A DNA stretch of 64,000 nt from Shimia_B sp038525525. Its GTDB lineage: Bacteria; Pseudomonadota; Alphaproteobacteria; Rhodobacterales; Rhodobacteraceae. The notes under the pieces are model-generated. The model was not told the DNA's origin. It worked only from the letters and a program-made list of their open reading frames with translations, and ran no database searches. This document shows, piece by piece, positions 1 to 7,642 of the stretch. A program made the translations under genes and the position numbers. The stretch is taken from NCBI GenBank assembly GCA_038525525.1, contig JBCBHO010000005.1, positions 248,001 through 312,000 of the forward strand. Direction: 5' to 3'. The first letter of the stretch is position 1, and each line of letters begins with the position of its first letter.

Positions 1-914
1 GCGTGGTAGGTGGCGTCGCCGTAGAGCTTGCGCGTGACGGTCTGGCCTCCCTTCTCGAAGGTCTCCTCGAGATCGCCCTTCATCAGCCCGAGCCAGTTTG
101 CATAGGCCAGAACCTTGTCCTCGGCGTCCACGGCCGCCACGCTGTCTTCGCAATCCATGATGGTGGAGACCGCGGCCTCGAGGTTCACGGCGGCGATATG
201 AGCGGGGTCGTCCTTGCCGATATCATGGTCGGCGTTGACGAGAACTTCGATCTTCAGGCGGTTGTTCTCGAATAGGAACCCGCGACAGTCGCCGTCCTCC
301 ATGGTGCCGAGGAACTGGCCCGTGTCCTTGAGGGGCGCGGCGGCCACGTCCGTCACCTCCGCCCAGCTCGTGCCGTCGAGCGGCAGCGCCTCGTCAAGAA
401 AGGCCTTGGCCCGCGCGATGACCCGCGCGCCGCGCTCGGGATCATAGCCCTTGCCGCTGGGCAGGTCTCCTAGCGCGTCGGTGCCGTAGAACGCGTCATA
501 GAGATTGCCCCAGCGGGCATTGGCGGCGTTGAGCGCGAAGCGCGCGTTCATGATGGGCACCACGAGCTGGGGCCCGGGCGTGGCGGCGATCTCGGCATCC
601 ACGTTGGCCGTCTCGATCTCGAAGTCCGGGCCCTCGGGCACGAGGTAGCCGATCTCCTTCAGGAAGGCCTCATAGGCCCCGGCGTCGTGCGGCTGGCCCT
701 TCCGGGCCTTGTGCCATTCGTCGATCTCCGCCTGCATGCGCGCGCGGGTCTCGAGCAGCGCGCGGTTTCTGGGCCCGAACTCGTGAACGAGGCGCGAGAG
801 GCCCGCCCAGAATGTGTCTCCCGAGATGCCCGTCCCCGGCAGCGCCCGGTCCTCGATGAAATCGAACAAGGGCTTCGCAATCTGCAGGTCGTGGCGGGCG
901 ACGCGGTCGGTCAT
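1..914 (-). CDS. glcB: malate synthase G, N-terminal part (runs off the window)
   Basis: Malate synthase G condenses glyoxylate with acetyl-CoA to give malate in the cytoplasm (glyoxylate shunt and glycolate use). About 304 residues are present, against roughly 720 for the full enzyme; the C-terminal part lies beyond base 1. Family features visible are an N-terminal LPGTG segment near residue 27, the FGPRNRALLETR stretch near residue 47, and the MDCEDSVAAVDAEDKV block near residue 250. The ATG at 914 is the first start in the frame that gives the usual N-terminus (MTDRVARHDLQIAKPLFDF). It is the last gene of a minus-strand run, 101 bases below the DUF2256 gene, so it may have its own promoter. 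The family call is secure. Confidence 0.93.
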   Translation of the reverse strand, partial: MTDRVARHDLQIAKPLFDFIEDRALPGTGISGDTFWAGLSRLVHEFGPRNRALLETRARMQAEIDEWHKARKGQPHDAGAYEAFLKEIGYLVPEGPDFEIETANVDAEIAATPGPQLVVPIMNARFALNAANARWGNLYDAFYGTDALGDLPSGKGYDPERGARVIARAKAFLDEALPLDGTSWAEVTDVAAAPLKDTGQFLGTMEDGDCRGFLFENNRLKIEVLVNADHDIGKDDPAHIAAVNLEAAVSTIMDCEDSVAAVDAEDKVLAYANWLGLMKGDLEETFEKGGQTVTRKLYGDATYH

Positions 915-1015
915 ATTTGGGCTCCAGGTTTTGATTGTCGCGCAAGCTAGGGCCCGGGTTTCCTATCGGCAACACGGTTTCCCCGGCGAGGCGCCGGGAA
1001 ATTCTGGGCCTCGCG

Positions 1016-1171
1016 TCAGTTTTTCTTGCCCGACTTATCGCGGCGGCAGCGCTCGGAGCAGTATTTCACGTCGTCCCAGACCTTTTCCCACTTCTTGCGC
1101 CACGTGAACGGGAGCCCGCAGGTGGCGCAGGTTTTCGTAGGAAGATCGGATTTTTTGCGTTGCTTGGGCAT
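1016..1171 (-). CDS. DUF2256 zinc-ribbon-like small protein
   Basis: A 51-residue basic peptide. Four cysteines are arranged as CxxC (C15, C18) and CxxxC (C38, C42) around an aromatic, lysine-rich middle (FTWRKKWEKVW), which suggests a small zinc-binding fold. The start is the ATG at 1171 (MPKQRKKSD); the open frame continues upstream to 1513 but that part overlaps the photolyase gene and is not needed. Its length and cysteine pattern match the DUF2256 family, whose genes are often found beside cryptochrome/photolyase genes, as here. The function is unknown. Linkage to the photolyase is seen; any role in its maturation or in DNA or flavin binding would be inference. Confidence 0.85.
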   Translation of the reverse strand: MPKQRKKSDLPTKTCATCGLPFTWRKKWEKVWDDVKYCSERCRRDKSGKKN

Positions 1172-1180
1172 CTGGCAATC

Positions 1181-1229
1181 CTGGGGCTCTGCCCCAGACC
1201 CCGAGGTACGGAGCACAAAGAAGGCGGGG
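1181..1229 (+). repeat. intergenic REP-like element, copy A
   Basis: Contains a 7-bp inverted repeat CTGGGGC-TCT-GCCCCAG (1181-1197), followed by GAGGTAC-N3-GCACAAAGAAG and then CGGGG. The second half recurs at 19711 and 25075 with only a few changed bases. This copy fills the gap between the DUF2256 and photolyase genes and abuts the photolyase stop codon. No coding content is seen. Confidence 0.7.
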
Positions 1230-2735
1230 CTATAGGTCGAGCGACATCTGGGTCGTGTTGGACGATTTGGAAGGGCGGCGGCGGGTTTCACCCGGCTGCG
1301 GGTCCCGCTGGAAGCCGCGGTCTTTCTTGCGGGAGGCGTGTTTCTTGACGATGGCATCGGCCTCGGCGCGGAAGGCAGGGCCCTTGCGGACGGCGAAGAT
1401 CTTTTCGCGGGCTTCCCGCGCGGCTGCGGCGACATCGACGATGGGCGCGGGATAGCCCGCCACGCCGCCGGCGCGCCAGGGCTCTTGCAGAAGCGCGTCA
1501 TCGAGTTGGGCAATCTCCGGCACCCAGCGCCGTGTAAAGACGCCCGTGGGATCCTGATCCTTGCCCTGCTTGACGGGATTGTAGATCCGCACCGTGTTCA
1601 TGCCCGTGGTGCCCGATTGCATCTGCGCCTGCGACCAGTGGATGCCGGGCTCGTAGTCGGTGAAGCGGCGGGCGAGCACCATGCCGGTGTCGCGCCAGTC
1701 AAGCCAGAGGTGGTAGCTGCCCACGGCCATGAGCATGGACCGCATGCGGAAGTTGAGCCAGCCGGTCTCGGTCAGGTAGCGCATGCAGGCATCGACGAAG
1801 GGGATGCCCGTGCGGCCCTCGGTCCACGCGGCGAGGCGTTCGGGGTCCGAGCCCTCGCGGATGCCGCGATAGGCGGGATGGAGCGCGCGATGCTCGATGC
1901 CGGGCTCGTCCTCGAGCTTCTGCATGAAGTGGTCGCGCCACGCGAGGCGGGAGGTGAAGCTTTGCAGCGACCCGGTCCAGCCCTCCCGCGTGCCTTTCAC
2001 CTCGGCCTTCCGCGCCGCGGCGGCGTGCGCGGCCTCGCGGCCCGAGAGGACGCCAAGCGCGAGGTAGGGCGAAAGCCGCGAGCAGGCCCATTCCCCCTCC
2101 ACGGGCGAGGACATGGCCTTACGGTAGGTGCGGCCGCGTTCGGTGAGAAAGCCGCCGAGGAGGCTGAGCGCCGCCTCGCGCCCGCCGGGCTGGCGGCCCG
2201 GGCAAGGGTCTGGCGCGAGGCCGAGATCGGCCGATGTGGGGATGCCGCCGGGCTCCAGCGCGGGCCCGTGAAGTGCGCGGCGGGCAATCATAGGCTCGCG
2301 GACATAGCGCTCGCGTCGCGCGGCCCAGCCGTCACGGCCCTCGAGGCGGCGCACCACGCCCGATTGCGGAAGCTCCCGCCATGGCACACCGCGCGCAGCG
2401 CACCAGTCCTTGACGGCGAGGTCGCGCGCATAGGTCCAGGCGTTGCCGGTCTCCTCATGGGAGATGATGCCGGAGATGGGCTCCTCCCGCGACAGGCTTT
2501 CGAGCACATCGCGCACCTCGCCCACGCGGACGAGAAGCGGGATATCGAGCGCGGCGCGCAGGCTCTCGAGGCACTCGGCGATGAAGTCCCATTGCCGGGC
2601 GGAGGTGTCGGGCAGCGCCCAGTAGCCCGGCTCCACGACGAAGAGCGCGATGACAGGGCTCGTCTCGGCCGCCGCCGCGAGCGCCGCGTGGTCTTCCACG
2701 CGCAGGTCTCTCTTGAACCACAGGATTGTCGCCAT
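1230..2735 (-). CDS. cryptochrome/deoxyribodipyrimidine photolyase family protein
   Basis: A 501-residue FAD flavoprotein of the photolyase/cryptochrome superfamily, expected to repair UV pyrimidine dimers with blue light or to act as a light sensor. The N-terminus (ILWFKRDLR, residues 4-12) opens the Rossmann antenna domain. The C-terminal FAD domain shows TGIPFVDACMRYL (309-321), NFRMR (328-332) and a W-S-Q-x-Q-M-Q-SGTTGMN stretch (367-380). ATG at 2735 is the only sensible start. It lies 29 bases below the WYL regulator gene on the same strand and is followed by DUF2256, so VOC-WYL-photolyase-DUF2256 is likely one transcript. Whether it is a repair enzyme or a cryptochrome cannot be settled from sequence by eye. 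Confidence 0.9.
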   Translation of the reverse strand: MATILWFKRDLRVEDHAALAAAAETSPVIALFVVEPGYWALPDTSARQWDFIAECLESLRAALDIPLLVRVGEVRDVLESLSREEPISGIISHEETGNAWTYARDLAVKDWCAARGVPWRELPQSGVVRRLEGRDGWAARRERYVREPMIARRALHGPALEPGGIPTSADLGLAPDPCPGRQPGGREAALSLLGGFLTERGRTYRKAMSSPVEGEWACSRLSPYLALGVLSGREAAHAAAARKAEVKGTREGWTGSLQSFTSRLAWRDHFMQKLEDEPGIEHRALHPAYRGIREGSDPERLAAWTEGRTGIPFVDACMRYLTETGWLNFRMRSMLMAVGSYHLWLDWRDTGMVLARRFTDYEPGIHWSQAQMQSGTTGMNTVRIYNPVKQGKDQDPTGVFTRRWVPEIAQLDDALLQEPWRAGGVAGYPAPIVDVAAAAREAREKIFAVRKGPAFRAEADAIVKKHASRKKDRGFQRDPQPGETRRRPSKSSNTTQMSLDL

Positions 2736-2764
2736 GTGCCAGAGCTAGCGAGGGCGTGCGGAAA

Positions 2765-3484
2765 TCAAAGCTGCCGCAAGGTCGCAGCCAGCTCCGGATC
2801 GGCCTCGCGACGCGGATCCTCGCGCTGGTAGAAATCGCGCAGCGTCTGCCCCTTCCGGGGGCGGTAGCGCGGCCCGCGGGCGAGCCCCTCCATGCGGTCC
2901 ACGCGGAACATGCGGAAATCCTGCCGCAGCTCGCACCAGCCCACGAAGGTCCAGACCCGGCCCCAGAACCACATGCCCAGCGGGCGCACGTCGCGGCGCG
3001 TCTCGGTCCCGGCGCCGTCGCGGTACTCGAAGGAAAGGATCTGGGAGCCATCCACCGCCGCCTCGATGGTATCGAGCGCCGCGCGGATCTCGGGCTCCAT
3101 GGTCACGCCGAAGGCGTGGACCTGGAGCCGCCGGGCCCGTGCGCGGAGGTCGTCGTCGATGACGGCGTCGATCTTGGCCATGGCCTCCTCGGCGCCGCGG
3201 GCCATCTCGAGCCCGCCCCAGGCCCGCACAAGGCGCGCCCCGGCCACGAGGGCCGCGATTTCCGACCGGGTGAACATCAGCGGCGGGAGGTCATAGCTGT
3301 CATCGAGGACGTAGCCGAAGCCCGCCTCCCCCTCGATGGGGACGCCCGTGGCCATGAGATCGGCGATGTCGCGGTAGATGGTGCGCTCGGAGACCTCCAG
3401 CCGCTCTGCAAGGCTCCGCGCGGTGACCTTTCGGCCCCCGCGCATGAGCTGGACGATCTCGAAGAGGCGATCGGCCCGGCGCAT
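2765..3484 (-). CDS. YafY-type HTH/WYL-domain transcriptional regulator
   Basis: A 239-residue regulator. Residues 1-60 form a DeoR-like winged helix (RSLAERLEVSERTIYRDIADL is the helix-turn-helix at about 24-44). The C-terminal part (about 140-220) resembles a WYL domain, but the WYL triad itself is changed (GRVWTFVGWCELR). WYL domains bind nucleic acid or small ligands, and many such regulators respond to DNA damage. Its ATG follows the VOC stop codon with no gap (TAG-ATG), so the two genes are translationally coupled, and the photolyase follows. A palindrome at 3901-3918 upstream of the operon is a possible binding site. The ligand is unknown. Confidence 0.88.
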   Translation of the reverse strand: MRRADRLFEIVQLMRGGRKVTARSLAERLEVSERTIYRDIADLMATGVPIEGEAGFGYVLDDSYDLPPLMFTRSEIAALVAGARLVRAWGGLEMARGAEEAMAKIDAVIDDDLRARARRLQVHAFGVTMEPEIRAALDTIEAAVDGSQILSFEYRDGAGTETRRDVRPLGMWFWGRVWTFVGWCELRQDFRMFRVDRMEGLARGPRYRPRKGQTLRDFYQREDPRREADPELAATLRQL

Positions 3485-3853
3485 CTATGCCCTCTCAAAC
3501 AGGCCCACGGTGTTTCCGTCGGGGTCGGCGACATAGATAAACCGACCGTCGGGCACCGGGATAGGGTCCGAGGTGACGCGCCCGCCGGCGGCGGCGACGC
3601 GGGCCGAGATGGCGTCGAGCGTGCCTTCGGCGGCGAGGTGGACGACGGGCCCTGCCCCTTCGGCGGCAGGCTCGCCCAGGCTCAGATGACCGGCGACGCC
3701 GCCCTCGGCGGCCTCGAAGAAGGCCATGGGCATCGGGTCCTCGCAGCGCGTCATGGTGAGGCCGGTGACGGCGGCATAGAAGCACGCGGCGGCGTCGAGG
3801 TCGCGGACACGGATTTCGCCCCAGACGGTGGCGTGTTCGGGTTGGTAGGCCAT
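3485..3853 (-). CDS. VOC (glyoxalase/bleomycin-resistance) family protein
   Basis: A 122-residue single-domain VOC protein. It starts with the paired beta-alpha-beta-beta-beta pattern (WGEIRVRDLDAAACFYAAVTG) and ends with YVADPDGNTVGLFE, the usual metal-site strand of the family. The ATG at 3853 is chosen because GGAGAGGAG lies just upstream; an in-frame start at 3931 lacks this and would add a non-conserved tail. It heads the operon with the WYL regulator. Members of this subgroup are of unknown substrate; the partner regulator suggests inducible expression. Confidence 0.87.
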   Translation of the reverse strand: MAYQPEHATVWGEIRVRDLDAAACFYAAVTGLTMTRCEDPMPMAFFEAAEGGVAGHLSLGEPAAEGAGPVVHLAAEGTLDAISARVAAAGGRVTSDPIPVPDGRFIYVADPDGNTVGLFERA

Positions 3854-3900
3854 GGGTGTCTCCTCTCCTTGGCTGATGGGCAAGGTTTCGCACACCCCTC

Positions 3901-3918
3901 CTGACAGCGTCCTGTCAG
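3901..3918. promoter_or_regulatory. 18-bp operator-like inverted repeat CTGACA-N6-TGTCAG
   Basis: CTGACA-GCGTCC-TGTCAG is a perfect inverted repeat; the arms extend to seven bases (CTGACAG/CTGTCAG). It lies in the divergent gap, 48 bases above the VOC start codon and 57 bases above pepN. The same arms and spacer length recur at 21517-21534 before DUF427. The bound protein is not known; the adjacent WYL regulator is the natural candidate. Confidence 0.55.
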
Positions 3919-3974
3919 CATGCTCTTGCACGTGCCTTGCCGCCCGCTACGCTCCCTTGCAAAGGAGACATCCC

Positions 3975-6572
3975 ATGCGCGACGCGGCCCCGACCCACTC
4001 CCCGGAAACGATCTACCTCAAGGATTACCGGGCGCCGGCACATTGGGTCGACAGCGTGGAGCTGACCTTCAAGCTGCATCCCACGCAGACGCGGGTCCTA
4101 TCGCGCATCGCCTTCCGGCCCAATCCGGACGCCCCGGGGCCCTTCATGCTCGACGGCGAGGGGCTCACCCTCATCTCCGCCACCATCGACGGGACCCCCG
4201 CCAATCTCGAGATCGGGCCCGAAAGTCTCACCTGCCCGGTGCCCGACGCGCCGTTCATCTGGGAGGCGGAAGTGGAGATCAATCCGGAGGCCAACACCGC
4301 GCTCGAAGGCCTCTACATGTCAAACGGCATGTACTGCACGCAATGCGAGGCGCAGGGCTTTCGCAAGATCACCTATTACCCCGACCGGCCCGATGTCATG
4401 GCGCCCTTCGACGTGCGCGTCGAGAGCGACCTGCCGGTGCTTCTGTCGAACGGGAACCCGGGCCGATCAGGCACGGGCTTCGCGGAATGGCACGATCCGT
4501 GGAAGAAACCGGCCTATCTCTTCGCCCTTGTCGCGGGCGAGCTTCACGCCACCACCGGGCGCTTCACGACGATGGAGGGCCGCGACGTCACGCTCAACAT
4601 CTGGGTCCGCGACGGCGACCAGGACAAGACGGATTTCGCCCTCGAGGCTTTACAAAAATCAATGAAATGGGACGAGGATGTCTACGGTCGGCCCTATGAC
4701 TTGGACATTTTCAATATCGTGGCCGTGGACGACTTCAACATGGGCGCGATGGAGAACAAGGGCCTCAACATCTTCAATTCCTCCGCCGTGCTCGCCTCGC
4801 CGGAGACCGCCACCGACAGCAATTTCGAGCGGATCGAGGCGATCATAGCCCATGAATACTTCCACAACTGGACGGGCAACCGCATCACCTGCCGGGACTG
4901 GTTCCAGCTCTGCCTGAAGGAGGGGCTCACCGTCTACCGCGACCAGCAATTCTCGGCGGACATGCGCTCGGAGGCCGTCTGTCGGATCGAGAACGTCATC
5001 GGGCTCCGTGCCGCGCAGTTCCGCGAGGATGCGGGCCCCCTCGCCCATCCGGTGCGGCCCGAGAGCTTCGTGGAAATCAACAACTTCTACACCGCCACGG
5101 TCTACGAGAAGGGCGCGGAGCTCATCGGGATGCTCCACACGCTGGTGGGGGCCGAAGGCTACAAGGCCGCGCTCGACCTTTATTTCGAGCGCCATGACGG
5201 CGACGCGGCCACCATCGAGGACTGGCTGCAGGTCTTCGAGGACGCCACGGGCCGCGACCTCACGCAGTTCAAACGCTGGTACAGCCAGGCGGGCACGCCC
5301 CGCATCACGGTGGAAGAGGTCCATGACGGCGGGACCTACACGCTCATCTTCCGGCAGCGGACGCCGCCCACACCGGGGCAGGACACCAAGTCTCCCCAGC
5401 ACATCCCTCTCCGCCTCGGCCTCCTCGATCAGGACGGCAACGAGGATGTCGCGAGCTTCGTCTTCGAGCTCACCGGGGACGAAGGCCGCGTGAGCTTTGT
5501 CCATGACGGCACGCGTTGGCAGCGCGACGGCGCGGCGCAGGGCCCCGCGCCGAAGCCCATCCCGTCGCTCCTGCGCGGCTTCTCTGCGCCTGTCGTCGTC
5601 GATTTCCCCATGCCCGCCGCCGAGCGCGCCATGCTTCTGGCCCATGACACGGACCCCTTCGTGCGCTGGGAGGCGGGCCGCGCGCTCACCAAGGAAGCCG
5701 TGCTTCAGATGCTCGCCGACGGCACGCCGCCCTCCGAAAGCTACCTTGCGGGCCTCCGCGCCACGCTCGAGGACGCGCGCCTCGACCCGGCCTTCCGCGC
5801 CATGGCGCTCTTGCCCCCCTCCGAGGACGAGATCGCGCAAACGCTCTTCGAGGATGGCCAGACACCGGACCCGACGGAGATCCACGCCACCTTCGAGGCC
5901 TTCATGGCCGCGCGTGCAAGCTATCTGGAGGAGACCGCCCGCGCGCTTTATCCCCAGATGCAGATCGACGGCCCCTACAGCCCCGAGGCCGAGCCCGCCG
6001 GCAAGCGCGACCTCGGCAATGCGCTCCTCCGCCTGCTGACGCGCGTGGATGGCGGCGATCTGGCCCAGCGGCAATTCGACAGCGCCGAAAACATGACCCA
6101 GAGCCTTGCGGCACTCGGCGCGCTTGTGAAGGCGGGCGCGGGCGAAGAAGCGCTCGCGGCCTTCTACGCCCGCTGGCGGCACGAGCGGCTCGTCATAAAC
6201 AAGTGGTTCGGCCTGCAGGCGAGCCTTGCGCCCGCCAAGGACGCCGCCGAGATCACGGCGGCGCTCACAGACCACCCGGATTTCGAGATGTCCAATCCCA
6301 ACCGCTTCCGCGCGCTCCTCGGGGGCTTTGCGTCCAACACCGCGGGCTTCCACCGGCCCGATGGCGCGGGCTATGCGCTCCTTGCGGACTGGCTCATCAA
6401 GCTCGACGCCAAGAACCCGCAGACTGCGGCGCGCATGACCTCCGCCTTTTCCACGTGGCGGCGCTACGATGCCGACCGGCAGGCTCTCATGCGCGAGGCG
6501 CTCACGCGGATCGCGGGCAGCACGGGGCTCTCCCGCGACACGGGCGAAATGGTCACCCGCCTCCTCGGCTGA
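3975..6572 (+). CDS. pepN: aminopeptidase N (M1 family)
   Basis: An 865-residue zinc aminopeptidase, close to the 870 of the E. coli enzyme, that removes N-terminal residues from peptides in the cytoplasm. The exopeptidase motif GAMEN is at about 258-262, and the zinc site HEYFH at 293-297, with the third ligand in LKEGLTVYRDQ downstream. The open frame extends to 3852, but the ATG at 3975 is chosen: AAAGGAG precedes it and it gives the usual start (MRDAAPTHSPETIYLKDY). It is divergent from the VOC/WYL operon. No defects are seen. Confidence 0.96.
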   Translation: MRDAAPTHSPETIYLKDYRAPAHWVDSVELTFKLHPTQTRVLSRIAFRPNPDAPGPFMLDGEGLTLISATIDGTPANLEIGPESLTCPVPDAPFIWEAEVEINPEANTALEGLYMSNGMYCTQCEAQGFRKITYYPDRPDVMAPFDVRVESDLPVLLSNGNPGRSGTGFAEWHDPWKKPAYLFALVAGELHATTGRFTTMEGRDVTLNIWVRDGDQDKTDFALEALQKSMKWDEDVYGRPYDLDIFNIVAVDDFNMGAMENKGLNIFNSSAVLASPETATDSNFERIEAIIAHEYFHNWTGNRITCRDWFQLCLKEGLTVYRDQQFSADMRSEAVCRIENVIGLRAAQFREDAGPLAHPVRPESFVEINNFYTATVYEKGAELIGMLHTLVGAEGYKAALDLYFERHDGDAATIEDWLQVFEDATGRDLTQFKRWYSQAGTPRITVEEVHDGGTYTLIFRQRTPPTPGQDTKSPQHIPLRLGLLDQDGNEDVASFVFELTGDEGRVSFVHDGTRWQRDGAAQGPAPKPIPSLLRGFSAPVVVDFPMPAAERAMLLAHDTDPFVRWEAGRALTKEAVLQMLADGTPPSESYLAGLRATLEDARLDPAFRAMALLPPSEDEIAQTLFEDGQTPDPTEIHATFEAFMAARASYLEETARALYPQMQIDGPYSPEAEPAGKRDLGNALLRLLTRVDGGDLAQRQFDSAENMTQSLAALGALVKAGAGEEALAAFYARWRHERLVINKWFGLQASLAPAKDAAEITAALTDHPDFEMSNPNRFRALLGGFASNTAGFHRPDGAGYALLADWLIKLDAKNPQTAARMTSAFSTWRRYDADRQALMREALTRIAGSTGLSRDTGEMVTRLLG

Positions 6573-6672
6573 GCCCGCCCCGGGAACCGGTGGCGCCGCT
6601 GGGCCGTTTCATGCGCAATATTCCGCATCGTTGCGGAGCCTCTTTCCCAGGCGGGACGCCTGCCTTACATGG

Positions 6673-6690
6673 GGTCACGAAGCTGTGACC
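6673..6690. promoter_or_regulatory. inverted repeat GGTCAC-N6-GTGACC upstream of the acyltransferase gene
   Basis: A perfect 6+6 bp inverted repeat with a 6-base spacer (GAAGCT), 21 bases before the ATG at 6712. A possible operator. It also contains the in-frame GTG at 6685, which would be the alternative start of the acyltransferase. No known regulator is matched. Confidence 0.35.
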
Positions 6691-6711
6691 TTCTTCTTGG
6701 AATATCGCCGC

Positions 6712-7566
6712 ATGGAAGACCGAGTAGAACCGCTGATGAGGGAACGCGCCGCCTGGCTCTTCAACGAGGGGCCCGTGGAACGCCTGTCGAAGGCCGCGCT
6801 TTACCGGCTCCTGCGGTATGAACAGACCATCGCACTGGGCAAGGCTTTGGATCCGCTCAGCGCCGAGGCCATGATGGTCGAGCTTCAAAGGATGCTGGCC
6901 AAGAACGTCGCCGCCAAGGGGCTCGCCAATATCCCGGCCTCGGGGCCCGCGCTCATCGTCGCCAATCACCCCACGGGCATCGCCGATGCCATCATGCTCA
7001 ATCACCTGATCGGGCAGACCCGCGCGGATGCCTACTATTTCGCCAATCGCGACATCCTGCGCGTGCTGCCGCAATTCGAGACGATGATTGCCCCCGTGGA
7101 ATGGCGCGTGGACAAGCGCAGCCACGCCAAGATGCGCGAAACCATGGCCTTCACCCGGCAGGCCGTGGAAGAGGGCCGCCTCGGCGTCATCTTCCCCTCG
7201 GGCCGCCTCGCCAAGCGCCGCGGCATAAGGCTCTACGAACGCCCGTGGATGGCCTCGGCGGCGATGATCGCGCGGAAATTCGACCTGCCCGTGATCCCGG
7301 TCAACATTCGCTCTCGGAATTCCGCGCTCTTCTACTTCTTCGATCTCGTGCATCCGTCGCTGCGCGACATCACGCTCTTTTACGAGATGATGAACAAGGA
7401 TCAGCAGCCCTACCACATCACCGTGGGGGAGCCGATCTCGGCGGCCGCGCTGCCCAGGAATTCCGACGAGGCGATCGATGTGCTGCGGCGCGAGACACTG
7501 CGCCTGGGCGATCCGCGGCTCACGCTCGTCTCCCGCAAGATGCGCCCGGCCTCCGCCCTCTTCTGA
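6712..7566 (+). CDS. lysophospholipid/glycerol-3-phosphate acyltransferase family protein
   Basis: A 284-residue PlsC-like acyltransferase, expected to move an acyl chain from acyl-ACP or acyl-CoA to a lysolipid at the inner membrane. The first catalytic block is NHPTGIAD (about residue 85); the His-to-Asp spacing is five residues, not the four of classical HX4D. The later FPSGRLAKRR block fits the substrate-binding motif. The start is the ATG at 6712 (MEDRVEPLMRERA); a GTG at 6685 in the same frame would add nine residues. A stand-alone gene convergent with the M20 peptidase gene. The exact substrate (phosphatidate, ornithine lipid or other) is not evident. Confidence 0.85.
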   Translation: MEDRVEPLMRERAAWLFNEGPVERLSKAALYRLLRYEQTIALGKALDPLSAEAMMVELQRMLAKNVAAKGLANIPASGPALIVANHPTGIADAIMLNHLIGQTRADAYYFANRDILRVLPQFETMIAPVEWRVDKRSHAKMRETMAFTRQAVEEGRLGVIFPSGRLAKRRGIRLYERPWMASAAMIARKFDLPVIPVNIRSRNSALFYFFDLVHPSLRDITLFYEMMNKDQQPYHITVGEPISAAALPRNSDEAIDVLRRETLRLGDPRLTLVSRKMRPASALF

Positions 7567-7642
7567 GGGCCGCCCTCGTCTATTCCGCACAGACGCTCCT
7601 CGCCCCCGACCGCGCCGCAACAGTACGGCGCGGCCTCGGTTC

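Noticed and set aside
4659..6353. Long open frame (564 codons) antisense to pepN
   Set aside because: Mirror of a GC-rich gene; arginine/glycine/alanine-rich product with no family features, and pepN has intact active-site motifs.
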